From Lucifuga dentata (Eukaryota > Chordata > Actinopteri > Ophidiiformes > Bythitidae), in contig VXCM01005013.1 in assembly GCA_014773175.1 (NCBI GenBank), positions 56,337-120,336 of the forward strand: 64,000 nt of DNA. The letters run 5' to 3'. The notes under the pieces were generated by a model that was not told the DNA's origin, ran no database searches, and saw only the letters and a list, made by a program, of their open reading frames with translations. This document shows, piece by piece, positions 1 through 12,981 of this stretch. The position numbers were made by a program, and so were the translations under genes. Numbering within the stretch: position 1 is the first letter of the stretch; every line of letters starts with the position of its first letter.

Positions 1-884
1 CTGTGTTTGACCTCAGACAGTTTTCCAGCTCCATTCAGCAGCGGCTGAATCAGCACTTCATCCAAAAAGGGTTGGTGGCTTCACATTTAAGGATTCTGAA
101 CAGGAAAATCAATTTCCTCAGATAGCGTCTGACAGTTACAGCATCCAAAATAGACACATTATTCAAATGCATTTTTCACGACTCCATTCTTAGCAGTTCT
201 TGGTTATGAGATTCGTCCAATTCATTAATTAATTCCAATAATGTGTCATGGCACAGTGTTGTTTTTGTCCTGCACAACAATGGATTTACTTCCCCGTCTT
301 TCACTCGAGACTCCAGTTATCCACTTGGACACGACAGCTTTTGACAGTCATCTGCATTTCCTGGTGGCTGCCTTCAAACTGAAAGTGACAGATAACTAAC
401 AAGATACGAGGAGGAGCTGAATGACTGGGAGTCACAGATTCAATCTCACTTCATAATCTCCAGCCGTGATGGAATAAAGCCAACATGTGTTCGCTGTTTT
501 AATCCGTGCTATATAGGCCAATCAATATGGCTCCACATCAAACAACTCCTATAGGCTCTATCTCCTTTCCCCGCTCTCTGTTCCATCCCCCATGTCAGCT
601 CTTCCTCTTTTTCTATTTGCCTCTTTCTACAGCCTGGACTGACACACTCAACAACTTTCTAATCATCAGAAGACTCTCTTCTTTCCAACATTTCTTCATT
701 TTTGTACTCTTCTTCTGATGAAACACCTCACTTCACAGGGATCAGAGTGGGAAATGTTTTGCATTGTGTGTAAGTGTGAGTGTATTATTAACAATCTGTA
801 TGTGTGTGTGTCTCCTCTGACTTCTCTGTGCCAGTTTCACATCCAGCGGTGCTTAACGTGTGAGACCTGACGCTGTAGTCTATA

Positions 885-1062
885 ACACCTCCCATCCTGC
901 TGCCACACCCCCTTCCCTTGTTACTATAAATACAGCCAGCTGTGCTTCCATTATTAATGCATCCAGCCTGAATATGGCAAATTCATCTTCTCCCATAAAC
1001 TTCTCAACAACCTCTGCTGCCTGCTGCTGGTGCAAATAGTCACACATTAACAACCAAAACAC
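885..1062. promoter_or_regulatory. Candidate conserved non-coding element A
   Basis: A balanced-composition block inside AT-rich DNA, with CCATTATTAATGCATCC, an ACTATAAATA box and CATAAACTT. It has no credible coding frame. Dense homeodomain, POU and HMG-type motifs are typical of developmental enhancers. This is inference from motif content only; no alignment was possible. Confidence 0.25.
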
Positions 1063-2504
1063 TTCAACTAGCTCTGCTTAAGAAAGGTTTGTTGGTGAAA
1101 GAGGAGGAGGAGGAGGAGGAGGTGGAGGAGGAGGAGGCAGATGGAGAAAGTCAGCTTGAAACCAGAAAGAACGCTGCATCTCGATGACTGATCAGTTACA
1201 AGACTATGAATATATGGAAGCAGAGGGCCTCAGATGACGAGAAATAATGTCTGGATTGATTCAGGGTTCAAAAGACCTGCAAGGAGACAGGAAATAATAA
1301 AAGCTTATGATAATGTCAAGGCTAATCACTCCACAATAAAGAAATTATGGGAGTCACAGGCACACACCATTTTCCACTAACTACAGCTGACAGTTTCCCG
1401 ACAGGATCGCGCTTTGACAAAAGCGACACGACACAGCTCGACACCTTTCAATCACAAGCAGAAATCTGAGACTTGAGTTTCCACAGCGCGCCAAATTACA
1501 CCAAGTGACAGCATCACCAGGAGAAATTTCACCAACATGACAAAAAAGCTACTTCAGTTTCATTCTGTCTATATTAATTACATAAAACAGCCTGAAATCA
1601 TTGTTAAGTGAGAGAAAGCTGAATAACAAAGCAATAGATGGGTCACAGCAGCTTGTTTACAAGATCCTTCATGAATATACAGCTTCCACAGGCTTTTAGC
1701 ATTTCGTCGTTTGGGTGACTAAATAAGGCTCTCACAGATAAAATATGAGACTGAATACGAAATCCACACTTTTCTTAGATGCCTTTTGAACGCTGCATGA
1801 TCTTATCAGGTTGTGATGCTGCACGCAAGGCTTATGGGAATGTGAACAAGTGTATGATTTGAGCAAAAACATGTCTGAACTAGTTTTAGGTCTGCAAAAC
1901 AAAACTCTCTTGACTTGGTTTTCTGCCATTTTGAATTATATCTAAAACAGTTTTTTCTTATCTTCTCCTATCATTTTGGGTCAGCTGGCACCAACTTTTG
2001 TGTGTAGAATGTCTGGACCAAAATGGAAAAAGTCATTACTTTGACTTTTGATTTTTCTTACCTTTTTGCTACACTTGGCTTCCAATGTTTAGGCTCATTC
2101 TACGTAACTTGCAATATTTCATCAAATTAGTGTACTATAACTAAATGTGGTGGACATGCAGAAGGCACTTATGCAACAAGTTAATCATCGATCGACCTGA
2201 TGGAGGCACTATAACTTAACTGGAATTTGAACTAACAAAATTCTTTTTTTTTTCCTCGATTCCTTGGGGTGGTGCATCTATCATTACACCACACCGGCAA
2301 GATGCAATTCAATATTGGTCAAGTTGCAAAACCTTGAAATCCCAAGTTTATCACCTGGAAGCTGATATGAATGATGCTTAATAATAAGTAATAAGTCAAA
2401 TCTCCTGTTGTTCATACGGGACATGAATGCAGCATCCAGTCCTGCTGCTGATGCTTAGGTCTTTTCTCTTCGATCATATACAAACACACACACCATGCCC
2501 CACC

Positions 2505-2760
2505 CTACTCTCTGATCATCATCCTGGGCCAGCGTTCCTTTGACGCCATGCATCTGCTGCTGCTAAATATAGCACCCCACTTTGATGATGCAGCAGTGAA
2601 TGTTGGGAGAACTCAAACCCCTGTTCTTCCCCTTTCTGCCTTTCAATGGCGCAATTAGCCCTAATAGGCGAAGAGCAAATTAATGATGCATGGGATAGTC
2701 TGGCCAGTGCCCTCCCACCCCATACTCCCCTGGCCCTCTAATTGCCATGAATGGAGACTT
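2505..2760. promoter_or_regulatory. Candidate conserved non-coding element B
   Basis: Contains GCAATTAGCCCTAATAGG, CAAATTAATGATGCATGGG and CTCTAATTGCCATGAATGG within about 110 bases, plus CTAAATATAGCACC. That is several homeodomain cores (ATTA/TAAT) in one non-coding block. It sits just before a (GA)n microsatellite. A developmental enhancer is a reasonable guess, supported by composition only. Confidence 0.3.
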
Positions 2761-2800
2761 TGCGATGGGCCAGATGGAATCTGTGCCGGGCCAGGAGGAG

Positions 2801-2805
<5 letters not shown>

Positions 2806-2847
<42 letters not shown>
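2806..2847. repeat. (GA)n microsatellite
   Basis: About 20 uninterrupted GA units. Peptides of alternating R/E or S/L read through it on both strands are repeat artefacts. Confidence 0.95.
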
Positions 2848-2850
<3 letters not shown>

Positions 2851-5800
2851 TGAGTATTGGATGAGTGTCCCACTGGGAAACATAACTGAGCATCTTTTCT
2901 ATTGGGAAAGACACACACACACACACATCTACGCTATTTTATCATGATAAAACTATTATCTCAAATCCTGAGCAAAAAACATGTCATCGCCCCAAGAATT
3001 ATTGTTTATTGACAACTTCTACATCACTGAGTGACAAATCCCTCACATCTTTTTAACAAGGAATTACTGAACATGACGTTTTTATGCAACTAAGCGTCCA
3101 TTGACAATGTATAGAGTGGCATGTGCAAACGTTCCAAGACAATCCAAGCAAAGCTACATCAAGGAATCAAAGGATAGATGTTTCTTAGGAGACAAGCATC
3201 AATTTTCCACATCAAACTAGGCAAAAAAAAAAAAAAAAAAAAAAAAGCTGCTATCTGTAATGACAGTTCCTCTGTCTCCAAACATTCCGTCAGCCTATTA
3301 CTGTCAGACAAAGCCATCACTCTGGTATGATGGTGATTAATGGAGACAGACTGATCGACTCACTAAGAGATAGGTGGATAGAGATAAATGACAGAGAAAA
3401 AGAATCAGGAGAAACAAGTCAGAGGACATTGCTGAAGTAGGACAGAGCACATGGGAGGCCTGTCTGTCCCAGATCAGTCGTTTTTCCACCAGCAAAAGTG
3501 AGAAGGAATGAGAGAGACAGGAAAAAGAAGAGAAAGAAGTGACAGAGTAAATGAGATCGCTAAATCTGGAGTCAAGAACTACATCTGCCCCGAGCAGCTT
3601 GGCAAATATTAAAAAAAAGAATTCAAGCTTCACTCCATACGCTTGTGCAAATACACCAGGAGAGAAATAATACAGATGCAAAACCAGAGAATGTGAGGCT
3701 GACAGTGGGAGTCTCTATGACAGGTTGTCAGCAGCGCAGCAATCAGAGGGATAATCAGTCCAAGCAACAGCTTGTACCCTCCCCCTTATCATTCCCACAA
3801 AGGATTCTGAATAAACACATGGTAAAATAATCCAGTTATTACCAATTAATCAACATGGATCTTTGAGACAGGTAATCTGCCAGAGTGTACTGATGAATCC
3901 TTCTTTTGCTAAACCGTGTTGAAAATGAATGAGAGCTGAAAAAAAAAAAGATTTTAATCCCCCCGATCCCCAAAGAGGGATATGCACAAGTGGAAATGTC
4001 AACTTTATGCTTAGCCCTCCATCTCTGTAGTGGAACTAAAGAGTGCTGCATTTTCCAGTCAAGAATTAATGGTATTTCCCTGCCAGTGTGGGTTGAATAT
4101 TAATTCAAGTAACTCAAGCATCAAAATCATGGGTGTTTGCTAGACCTTCGCTTTCTTTATATGCCAATCAGCATCAAACGTACAAAGAACACAACAGTTA
4201 ATTAATCAACACTCAACAGCCCCAGAACCGGCCTATCGATTCTGGTTGAACTCACTCATCTGGACTCAATGAACTGGATGAATCTCTGAGTTCTGTCTTC
4301 TTGTACTGCCAGAGTGCTGATTGATCCTGTGTCTGCGATACTTCACGGCAATTAAATAATTAAATACTATCAAACGTACCTGAGGACTAGGTTAAGGAAT
4401 GTGTTCAGTCTTTGTGGTTCGCCAGTGAAAGAATTTTGATTACAACACTGAATTAAATGACACATGACATGGTGTAATGTCAGAGTATCGCTTGTAGAGA
4501 GGAACACAACTCTGCTGCTCTACAGAGCTTTTAATCTCTTTTAGTTCATTGATTTTGCAAGTTATCCAGCTCCTGATGTAAAACCATAGGCAGCCATTTT
4601 CACCAAACAAGGCCACCATACACGTCCGTCCAGCACCAAATGACGAGAGCCAAAGTAAACTAGTCGAGCATCTAACAAGCTGAAAACCGAGATATTTTTC
4701 CCAGACTTACATTCATCAACTGGATAGAAACACAACTGTAGTGGGTTGCTAATGTTGCTCAGTGTCTGCTGCACGTGTAAGTATGCAACTCTTTGCTAGC
4801 AGCTAGGCAATAAAATGTACAGACAGTGTGTTGGTCATTTTGTTTTGCAGGTCTTTTGCCCCCTGTGGCCAAAAATTGATTTACACACTTTGAGTACTTC
4901 AAGAGTTACGCTGTCATGCCATCTAGTTCACTGTCCATGATGATAAAGTTATTTTTGGCATATTTCAAAAAGTCACAGGAACAAAACAGTGTAATATTTG
5001 ATTTTAAACCTACAAACTTGCCTGTCAGCCTTTGTCCGACTGAGTTGTAATAAGCATATTTGAATGTATAGCACTATTTAATCATGTATTTGTTGAATAC
5101 CAACACTGACAGTAAGGGAGACAGGATAATCTCTACATTTTGAAAAAAAGCACTCAATATTGATTACAAGCTTCTCAAACTCACAATAATCCATCTATAA
5201 TGCAAGGTGGAGAGGTGGATGGCATGGACAGAGATTTTTGAAGTTTTCAGCGTTACAAGCTGCGCTCATAGTATCTGAATCGACCTGTCTTGTCTTGTCT
5301 GATGATCCCCTCTGCCAAACTCTACTTCCATGTCCCTGAGGCGACACATCACATACAGAGCATGAGTAGCATGTGCATGTGTAAGTTACTATGATTGCGT
5401 GTGGTCCCTCTCTAAATCTCTGCTAAATTAAATTCTGAATACAAAGCCCCTCATAATTTGTCATGCTTGCAGCTTTTGAATGAGTTATTATAGTTTAATT
5501 TCTGCCACATTATGGCAGAAACCTTCCTCTCCGCTCTGCAACACAGAAATGTACCTGCTGTGTAATTATGTGTGACCTGGTAAAGAAACCCACCATCACC
5601 TTCCTGTGGGCTTTGTTCAGCAACAACAGGTCAGACGGAGACCAACAATAGAGACAAAAGCATCTATAGATAGACAAAACTCAAGTAGAGAGATAATGAC
5701 AGGGGCAGGACAAACATGTTACCTGCCACCAGGGTCAGCCCTTTTCTTGCAGAGGCATGCGAGAGGACAGAGGTGTGGACGCGTTTCTCCACTAAGAATA

Positions 5801-6567
5801 TGTCTGTTCCATAATGCATGACAGAACACTTAATACACATGCATCTGAGTGCATGATTTCACACATTTGTGTACCCGTGTTCATCCATGCATACCCTGCC
5901 CATGCATGGAAAGCCAGTATAGCCAGTGTGTGATTTTCTAGGTGTTTGAATGCATCGGTTAGTCTTTTAATGTGAGCACCGTGCAAACCCATGAACTGCT
6001 ACTGTATGTGCATTAGATTATTACCAATCCTTGGCCATGCATGCAAATGTATGAGGAAGGGGGTGTCAGTTTGATACAATGACATATCTCGCACTCATCT
6101 ACATATACATTATATTTTTTAATATCAGGTAAATTGTCTGATTCTTTTTCTTGTCCCAATAGGGTTGCCTCATCGACAAATTTGTTCCTCCTCCAGCATT
6201 TTCTTTCGTCTTTCTGCTCTTCTACTTTCCTTCTTGTCTTGTTTTTGTCTATCTCCCTGTTAATCTGCAATACTGTGTTCTTGTGTATTCTTGTGCTGGT
6301 ATAAAGAAGTAATCCACTGCCAAAAGCTGTGCTGCTTGCCTCCCTTATGTCTATGCACCTTCAGCAGATTCCCTCAAAAATGTTCTTGCCTCTCTCATTT
6401 CATTTCCGTTTATGTCCATCTCGTCGTGCAGCTGTGCAGCTACATATTTTTAAAGTCAGGATATTGCATGTACAGATTGCCATATGACTGCAGAATTAAA
6501 GCATATTGCACATCAATGCAATAAACTTGAACATGAAACCCCCTCCTCCAAACCCCCTCCCATCCCC

Positions 6568-6571
<4 letters not shown>

Positions 6572-6599
<28 letters not shown>
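6572..6599. repeat. (CA)n microsatellite
   Basis: About 14 uninterrupted CA units within a C-rich stretch. Confidence 0.95.
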
Positions 6600-6604
<5 letters not shown>

Positions 6605-7019
6605 GACTCCACTACCACCCATCTACAACGTAAAATTGTAGTATCTACTGCTTCTCCCTTCAAAACACCCCAAAGCATCTCCCCTTGACTCCCTCGGGTG
6701 CAGGAAGAAATAAAAACAGAAACACTCTTACTGTCTTCTTTAATCCCTGATGAAATACAGAAGTCCCTCCTCTGGAAAAAGGGGAGAGAGTGACAGAAGT
6801 GGAAGACAGAGTGGGGATTAGACGGGGAGCCCAGTGGTTGCCAGTTGCAGAGAAATGAGGAGCGATGAGGCAGATAATGAAGAAGACTGTGGTGCAAAAG
6901 AAAAGGAAGGCAGAAGAAAAATCACTGCTGTAAAAATTAAGACCCCCCCCCTCCGCTGCCACCACAAGAAATTACAAGGTGTCCGGCGTGCTGCTGTACG
7001 CTGAGGAATGGAGCATTAT

Positions 7020-7320
7020 CCTCGGCTCTCAGCCGTCCTCCAGCAGCAGCAGCAGCTCTGTAGTAACACTTCTCTCCTCTTGGTCCAGCAATCTCCCCAT
7101 CCCTCCTTCACTCTCATCCCCTCCTCCCTCCCCTCAGCATGTCCGCCTCCATCTCTCACTCTCTCTCTCTACTGGTTGGTTGGCTTCTCTATCTCACGCT
7201 CTCTCCCATTTCTCTCCCTCACTTTTGTCCCTCCCCCTTGCCTCCCCCGTCTCTCCTCCATCAGTACCTGTATAGAGGGCATCTCTCCCTCCCTCCTTCC
7301 CTCCCTCTCTCTCTCTTTGA
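7020..7320. repeat. Polypyrimidine-rich tract
   Basis: About 300 bases made almost entirely of C and T on the plus strand: CTCTCT and CCTCCCTCCTTCC runs, preceded by a short CAG/AGC run. The Ser/Pro/Leu-rich frames through it reflect composition, not genes. Such homopurine-homopyrimidine tracts can form triplex DNA. Confidence 0.8.
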
Positions 7321-7559
7321 TGATTTGGAGTTAGACGCTTAGCTGTGAAAGGAATGTTGTTTTTTCCCATATCAAACTGAAAGCACCGTCACACACAGTG
7401 GAATCCACCCAACAGTGCAGATGCAGAAACCCTTCGCCCTATACATACACACACACAGAAAAATGTTATTTAATAATTACCATGCAACAACACATCATTT
7501 AAGAAGGAAATTTCTCATTTTGGACAAATTCTTGCCATAATACAACAATTATATGTGAA

Positions 7560-7810
7560 TCCAGAATCCGGTGCAGCTCAATTTGCAGTACTGCAGCCAA
7601 ACTGAATTCTCATGCATGGAAATATGAATTAAGAATGAAAGGGATGAGTCTAAGAGGATGAGGGAAGCCACTGCTGCAATGCTTATTACCATACATAGAG
7701 GCAGTGGGGGAGCGAGGGAGGAGAGGGCTGTGGGTGGAGAAGGAGCATTCTACTGATGAGCTGAATTGAATAGCAAGTAGTAATCAAATCCATTATGCCA
7801 ATCAGCTGCA
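7560..7810. promoter_or_regulatory. Candidate conserved non-coding element C
   Basis: A non-coding block with ATGCATGGAAATATGAATTAAG, GCTGAATTGAATAGC, GTAATCAAATCCATTATG and CCAATCAGCTG motifs: octamer-like, homeodomain, CCAAT and E-box types. Inferred from motif density only. Confidence 0.25.
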
Positions 7811-8819
7811 AGTGAAATACGTCAAACTTGCTTCATGGGCTTTGGTGAGCTAAAATACATACACGAGCATGAGGGATGGGGTGAGCAGCATGACGGCATA
7901 GAATAACCATGATGACAGAAAAACTGATGTTTTTCTGATGTTAGATCTCTTTTTGGTGGTGTGATTAATATTAGTTCTGTGCTGGATGGCATGACACATG
8001 GATTGTCAGACCTTCTTGTGGATTTTCCAATGAGCTCCCAGTGCCTCAGCACAACCCAAAAACCATCTGCCTGACCGATTCCCCACCACGGAATCTGGCT
8101 GGCTGCACTTGATCTTGATGAGCGCTACACAGAATGTCAAATAGTGACTAAAAATCACTAGTTCAGAATCCAAGAGTGAACCAAAGAGCAGACTGTTCTG
8201 CATGGAATGCCATAATACAGTACAGTGAGCTGTTCCATTGTATTTACATAAGTGAAGCTTTAAACACAAGGTATGGTTTGGGACTTTGTGCTTCAACTTC
8301 TCAACTCTTGAAAGGATTATTAATAGCAGTGTCTTATGTGGGTATAAAAAATAATCACCGTGCTTCACTTTATTTCTTTCATCTCTCATTGAGATTCCTT
8401 GAAGCTGCTCATTTAGAAACTAATGTGAATCAAATCAAACCTCCGACACTGGAGGCTGTCCACCTCTTCATTCACTGAATGACTCACACAGAGGTGACTT
8501 TCCCACACGATTATAAAACTGTATGAAAGTGCAGCACACTACACCATTTGATCTATTGGTTCTTTAAATTAGATTTGCATTGATTGGTCAGTCTGCATTT
8601 GCCAGAGCTCCTCTTTTGACTGAGTATGCACAGGAGTGTTTGTTTAGCTCATTTTCTTTGTTGGGCTCAAGCAGAACCAACAGTACTAACTGAAGACAGC
8701 AAATAAACAGATGCAGAAAGCAACAAGGGATTGCTGTGCTTCATCATTACCTCATGCTATTGTATCCTGTACGAGAACAGTTGCCTTAATAGCAGACAGT
8801 CATATGTAATCAAGAAAGA

Positions 8820-9000
8820 TAGTTGTCATAATGATCAGGGCAATATCCCTGCTTGAGCAGCTCACATTCTGCTCCCTCTATCAGACTCTCAGGGTTTGTT
8901 ACAGCCATAATTTACACTAATGCATTGACATCACAGCCAGTAGCCAGTCATTTGGAGCCTCTGCCACATGCCACCTGGGAAATAATGTGTAATGTTAGAG
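8820..9000. promoter_or_regulatory. Candidate conserved non-coding element D
   Basis: A non-coding block containing ACAGCCATAATTTACACTAATGC, GACATCACAGCC and GGGAAATAATGTGTAATG. It has the same compositional flavour as the other candidate elements in this left arm. No coding frame is supported. Confidence 0.22.
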
Positions 9001-10107
9001 CATCTTTCAAAAGCTCTCTCCTCTCCTTGTGTATTGTCCTTTTCTGCTTGCCTTCATTCCTCTTGTGGCTTTGCTTTGTAGTCTCTCCTCCCAGCCTGAG
9101 CTTGTTTCAGACCGCCTCACTTCTGATGATGGGTCCATCACTGTAGTATCAGAAAATCCAACAGCAACTCAAAGGAGTGGGCCATTTTACATGGCAACAC
9201 CGCTGTACAGCGCTCATATCCCATAACAGATTATAATCCTGAACACAAGGAACAGGAGGTCATGCATCTACATACATGGAGTAGCAGTTTAATGGAATTG
9301 TGATGTACAAAACACTCAGATTAGGAGCATGTGAGGAGATGGATCAATAAATAATAAAGAAGTGGAAAACTGCTAGAGGTTAAAAATGGCTGGAGAATAC
9401 TCCATATACCACAATCGGATGCGATTAGAATAAAATCAAATTAATAAATACAATGCAGATAAAGATAAATAAACATTGGAAAGAAATAGTGATGAATTTG
9501 TGAAAAAATGATTGCAGAATCTCTGCAAATACCTGATGAAGAACGCATTTGGTTCTGTCTCATAATTCTTTTGTCTCTACATCTCCAAGACAACCATTCC
9601 CTCACTGCAAACAGACCATCTCTCCCTCCTTTTCTGTCCTCATTATAAAAAAAAAACTGTTATACTTGGCATCAAAATTAACCGCTCAGCTGCTACTGAG
9701 AGTGAGGAAAAATAAAGAGCAGAATTGGGTCATATACTGGAAAAGAGGAGGGGTGTGTGAGAAAAGGCAGGCAGGCACTGGGGATAAACACTAACAAGTG
9801 AGGTAGGAAGACAGCGGATAGAAAGGAAGGAGGTTAAAGCCTGTCACTAAATGAAGAGGATGAACGTTTAACCCAAATCTTTAAAATTATTCAGATGAAA
9901 TCATTACAGCTTGAGGAGACCAAACGTAAGGCCAACCAGCTTTTAACAATGACTTAAGGATCTAAACTTGTACCAATCGCACCAGTATGCTGCTATAACA
10001 ACAGCTAAAATGTAATTATAAAAAGCAGAAAATGGGAAAATGTTAAATGTAGGAAAAATAGTTTCATTTTGCTTCTTTATCATACCATTCCTCCCACAAA
10101 CCACTGG

Positions 10108-10335
10108 TTCTCAATCCCAGGCCTTGTGGGCCACAGCACTTCATATATTCTACCCATGCTTGATTAGCTAAATCAGGTGTGTTTAGCCAATCATGATCTG
10201 ATCAAGTGAACACACCTGATTTAGCTAATCAGGTGAGGGTAGAGCAAGATGTCTGGAGATAGAAAAAAAATGCAGCTTTGTGGCACAAGACAGCTTTGTG
10301 CCGCAAAGCTGCATTTTTTTTCTTGAGAACCACTA
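10108..10335. mobile_element. Short hAT-like non-autonomous repeat
   Basis: Inverted ends TGGTTCTCAA and TTGAGAACCA bracket about 230 bases with strong internal symmetry. A roughly 21-base arm AGCTAAATCAGGTGTGTT is repeated inverted further in, as is TGCAGCTTTGTGG/CGCAAAGCTGCA. There is no coding capacity. TGGTTCTCAA-type ends are common in hAT-derived MITEs. The target duplication is not clear. Confidence 0.5.
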
Positions 10336-10535
10336 GCATTAACACAAAATGTCAGGTGGAATTTCTGAATGTCATTTATACAGAATGTCAATGTATTTGA
10401 ATATATACAGGTATATAATACTTTAGTACAGTGGTTTCCAATTCCTGATTCTCACAATGTACCCCAGGTGTGTTCACTTGATTAATGCTGCATTTGATTT
10501 GCAATTGCAATTTCCGACTTCTGACTGGGAAAAGT

Positions 10536-10668
10536 CAAAAAGAACACCCCCTCAACTCTGAATTCTTTCTCAGAAAGTTGGGCAGGCTTGTCCAGCCCCG
10601 ANCAAAAAGAACACCCCCTCAACTCTGAATTCTTTCTCAGAAAGTTGGGCAGGCTTGTCCAGCCCCGA
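10536..10668. repeat. 66-base direct repeat around a single N
   Basis: Bases 10536-10601 are repeated exactly at 10603-10668, separated by one N. This is probably an unmerged contig overlap, not a biological duplication. Confidence 0.85.
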
Positions 10669-10904
10669 TTTCAGTGTTGACATAATTTCAATATGGCTGC
10701 TCACACCGTAAAAAAATGACCTTTTAGAAGCATTTTCTTTAAATCAATCAGCACACAGTAACAGGTTAAACATATAACACTGGCAATGCAGAAGCTGTTT
10801 TAATAGCTTACAAATGTTAGAATGTAGCTTCTTATAGAGTAAAAAAAAAAAAAGTTTTCATGGAGGCATCCATTTTGTTTAGCTTGAATTTGTGGTCATA
10901 AATA

Positions 10905-11045
10905 GTAGTAATAGTAGTAGTAGTAGTAGTAGTAGTACAACTTTTATTCAGATTTTTGGTATGAATTAATTTATTTAANTAGTAGTAGTAGTAGTAGTAG
11001 TAGTACAACTTTTATTCAGATTTTTGGTATGAATTAATTTATTTA
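10905..11045. repeat. (TAG)n microsatellite and direct repeat around a single N
   Basis: A TAG trinucleotide run is followed by a unique segment. The run plus the segment (about 66 bases) recur immediately after an N at 10979. The second copy is probably an assembly artefact. Confidence 0.8.
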
Positions 11046-12654
11046 ATTAATTTATGTAATTTCGAGTTACAGCTTCCCAGTTCGGAGGTACAATGAATGC
11101 ACCGTAAGAGTTGTTTCTTCCCAGAACCTGACTGGCTAAACACTCCTGATTTAGCTCAGCAGGTCCTGGTAAAGCAGATAGATGGAAATTATGCAGTGGA
11201 GGGTACATGAGGATAAAGATTGAGAACTGCTGTTTTAGTGTAGAGAACAAAATGATAGAAACAAGAAGGCAAGGAGAGAAAATGCAAAAAGAATTAAGTA
11301 TCTTTAATGATATAGGCTACATTTTTACATTTCTACAGCAGACTTTTAGTAAGATAACTGCCAATTAGAAAAAACGACTCTGAAAGCATCACCTGTAACA
11401 ACTAAAACATGAACTGAACAAGATGTTGAAGGATTTGAAATTAAATACTTGATGTATAATATTCAGTTGAAATATTTTGCTCCATTAAATAATAAAAAAA
11501 AAAACATCTAATAGTTTGAACAATCAATGTGAAATATAAATTACCTTAAAGCACCATTTCAAAAATGAGGATTTTAAAATAAATAATTGGCCTTTCCATA
11601 TCAAGACAGTACAATTTCATGGCAGTAATGTAAGGCTGTGTAGCCACACTCAGCACTCCTGCTGCTTGATGTTAAATGGAGCAACAAACATTATGACGTG
11701 TGGAACGCTCATGTGACTTCCATAATAAACAGCGAGAAAATCTGGTTACAACATGAACACCTGTGTGCCTCCATCAGGAACAACAAAAGTAAAAACAGTA
11801 TAAATGTGGGTGATACACCAATGTATCTTACTATTCTTTCAGGAAAAGAAGTCATTAACCCCTTTAAAAACTACAAGCTTAAAAACAAAAGGAGTCACTG
11901 GATGATAGATTGTCAGGTTTTTTTTGTTTTTGTTTTTATAGTAGTTATCAGTTATGCGATGTCAAAATGTTGCTGTTTAACTTCCAATTAGGAACCCACC
12001 CTTAACAAAGACATCTTGTTTTACTTTCCCACAATCCACATTAGCCAATTAAGCACGACTGCTGTACAAGTACATACTGCAGCGCCCTCCCACCTACTCA
12101 CCCTTATACACTAGAAAGCAGCTGTGAAAAGCTACAGTGCATGTCATGCATGCCATCTCCCAGCGGAGTTGTCCTGAAATCCTTTTTCAGGTCTGGAAGT
12201 CATTTTTACAATACACTGTTCATGCGCAAGCCTTTCATTTATGCACTACTGACTAATGATCATAATTAAATTTAGCATAGCAACAATCACACGGTCAGGT
12301 AGCACAACACTTGGTTCCTTACTTTATCCCTCAAGCCCTGTCTGTCAAATGCATGCACGCACACACAATTACACACAAAGTGAGAAGAGCTTACTGTATA
12401 GAAAACAAGGGTAGACTTTTTCCAACAGGTCAAAAAGTCACAAGGATTATATCAAAGACTGAGGCACGAAGCTGCCTTTTTAAAATCAACCAGTACAAGT
12501 ACCAGCAACCAATATTGGTGCTACTGTTTCTACTGCCATACATTGTATAGAAAAATTCATACAGCTATGTTACAGTACATTAAGAGGGATTTAATGTTTA
12601 TAGGGCTTGTAAGTTCAAACTACTAACCATCACAAATATATGCAACGTTTTGTC

Positions 12655-12981
12655 TTCTTTATTTGTCATTTGGTACTGTCAGCAAATTGTAGTGGATATT
12701 TTATAAAAAAAAACAAACAAACAAACAAAAAAAAAAACAGTTACTAAAACATACACCCACTTCTGATAAAAACCCTGTACAATTTATTTCTATGTTAACA
12801 ATCCATCAAAACAATTAGAATAATTTAGAAAAAGATCAATCAGTTCAAGGGGTTTTAATAACTGGTACACTACGAATTTCAATGTTTTACAAAAGCATTT
12901 TTTGACTTATATAATCCCCCTTTAATCAACACAATGCATATACAGTATGTAGTCTACAATCCAGAAACTCTGACAGGTAAA
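12655..12981 (-). other. kmt5c: kmt5c 3' untranslated region (predicted)
   Basis: AT-rich sequence follows the kmt5c stop codon on the minus strand. Reverse-complement AATAAA signals lie at 12783-12788 and 12658-12663. The true cleavage site cannot be fixed without transcripts. Confidence 0.5.

Larger units (their letters stand above)
10431..11230. mobile_element. hAT-like non-autonomous element
   Basis: The left end CAGTGGTTTCCAATTCC and the right end, read inverted, CAGCAGTTCTCAATC are related. The flanks CTTTAGTA and TTTTAGTG resemble a decayed 8-base target duplication, as expected for hAT elements. The interior has no coding capacity and includes (TAG)n and two single-N assembly joins, so its true length is shorter than shown. 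Confidence 0.4.
1..12650. other. Left intergenic or intronic region without recognisable exons
   Basis: No open frame here resembles a known protein; the frames are short and many are made of simple repeats. The region holds microsatellites, poly-A tracts, two hAT-like repeats (about 10.1-11.2 kb) and several blocks rich in homeodomain-type ATTA/TAAT sites. It could be the flank or a large intron of a gene that lies outside the window; nothing in the sequence decides this. Confidence 0.6.

Noticed and set aside
2661..2926. Ser-Leu and Arg-Glu repeat peptides near 2.8 kb
   Set aside because: Translations of the (GA)n microsatellite.
10903..11000. TAG tandem repeat as a possible CRISPR-like array
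   Set aside because: Simple trinucleotide repeat, doubled by an assembly join; no spacers.
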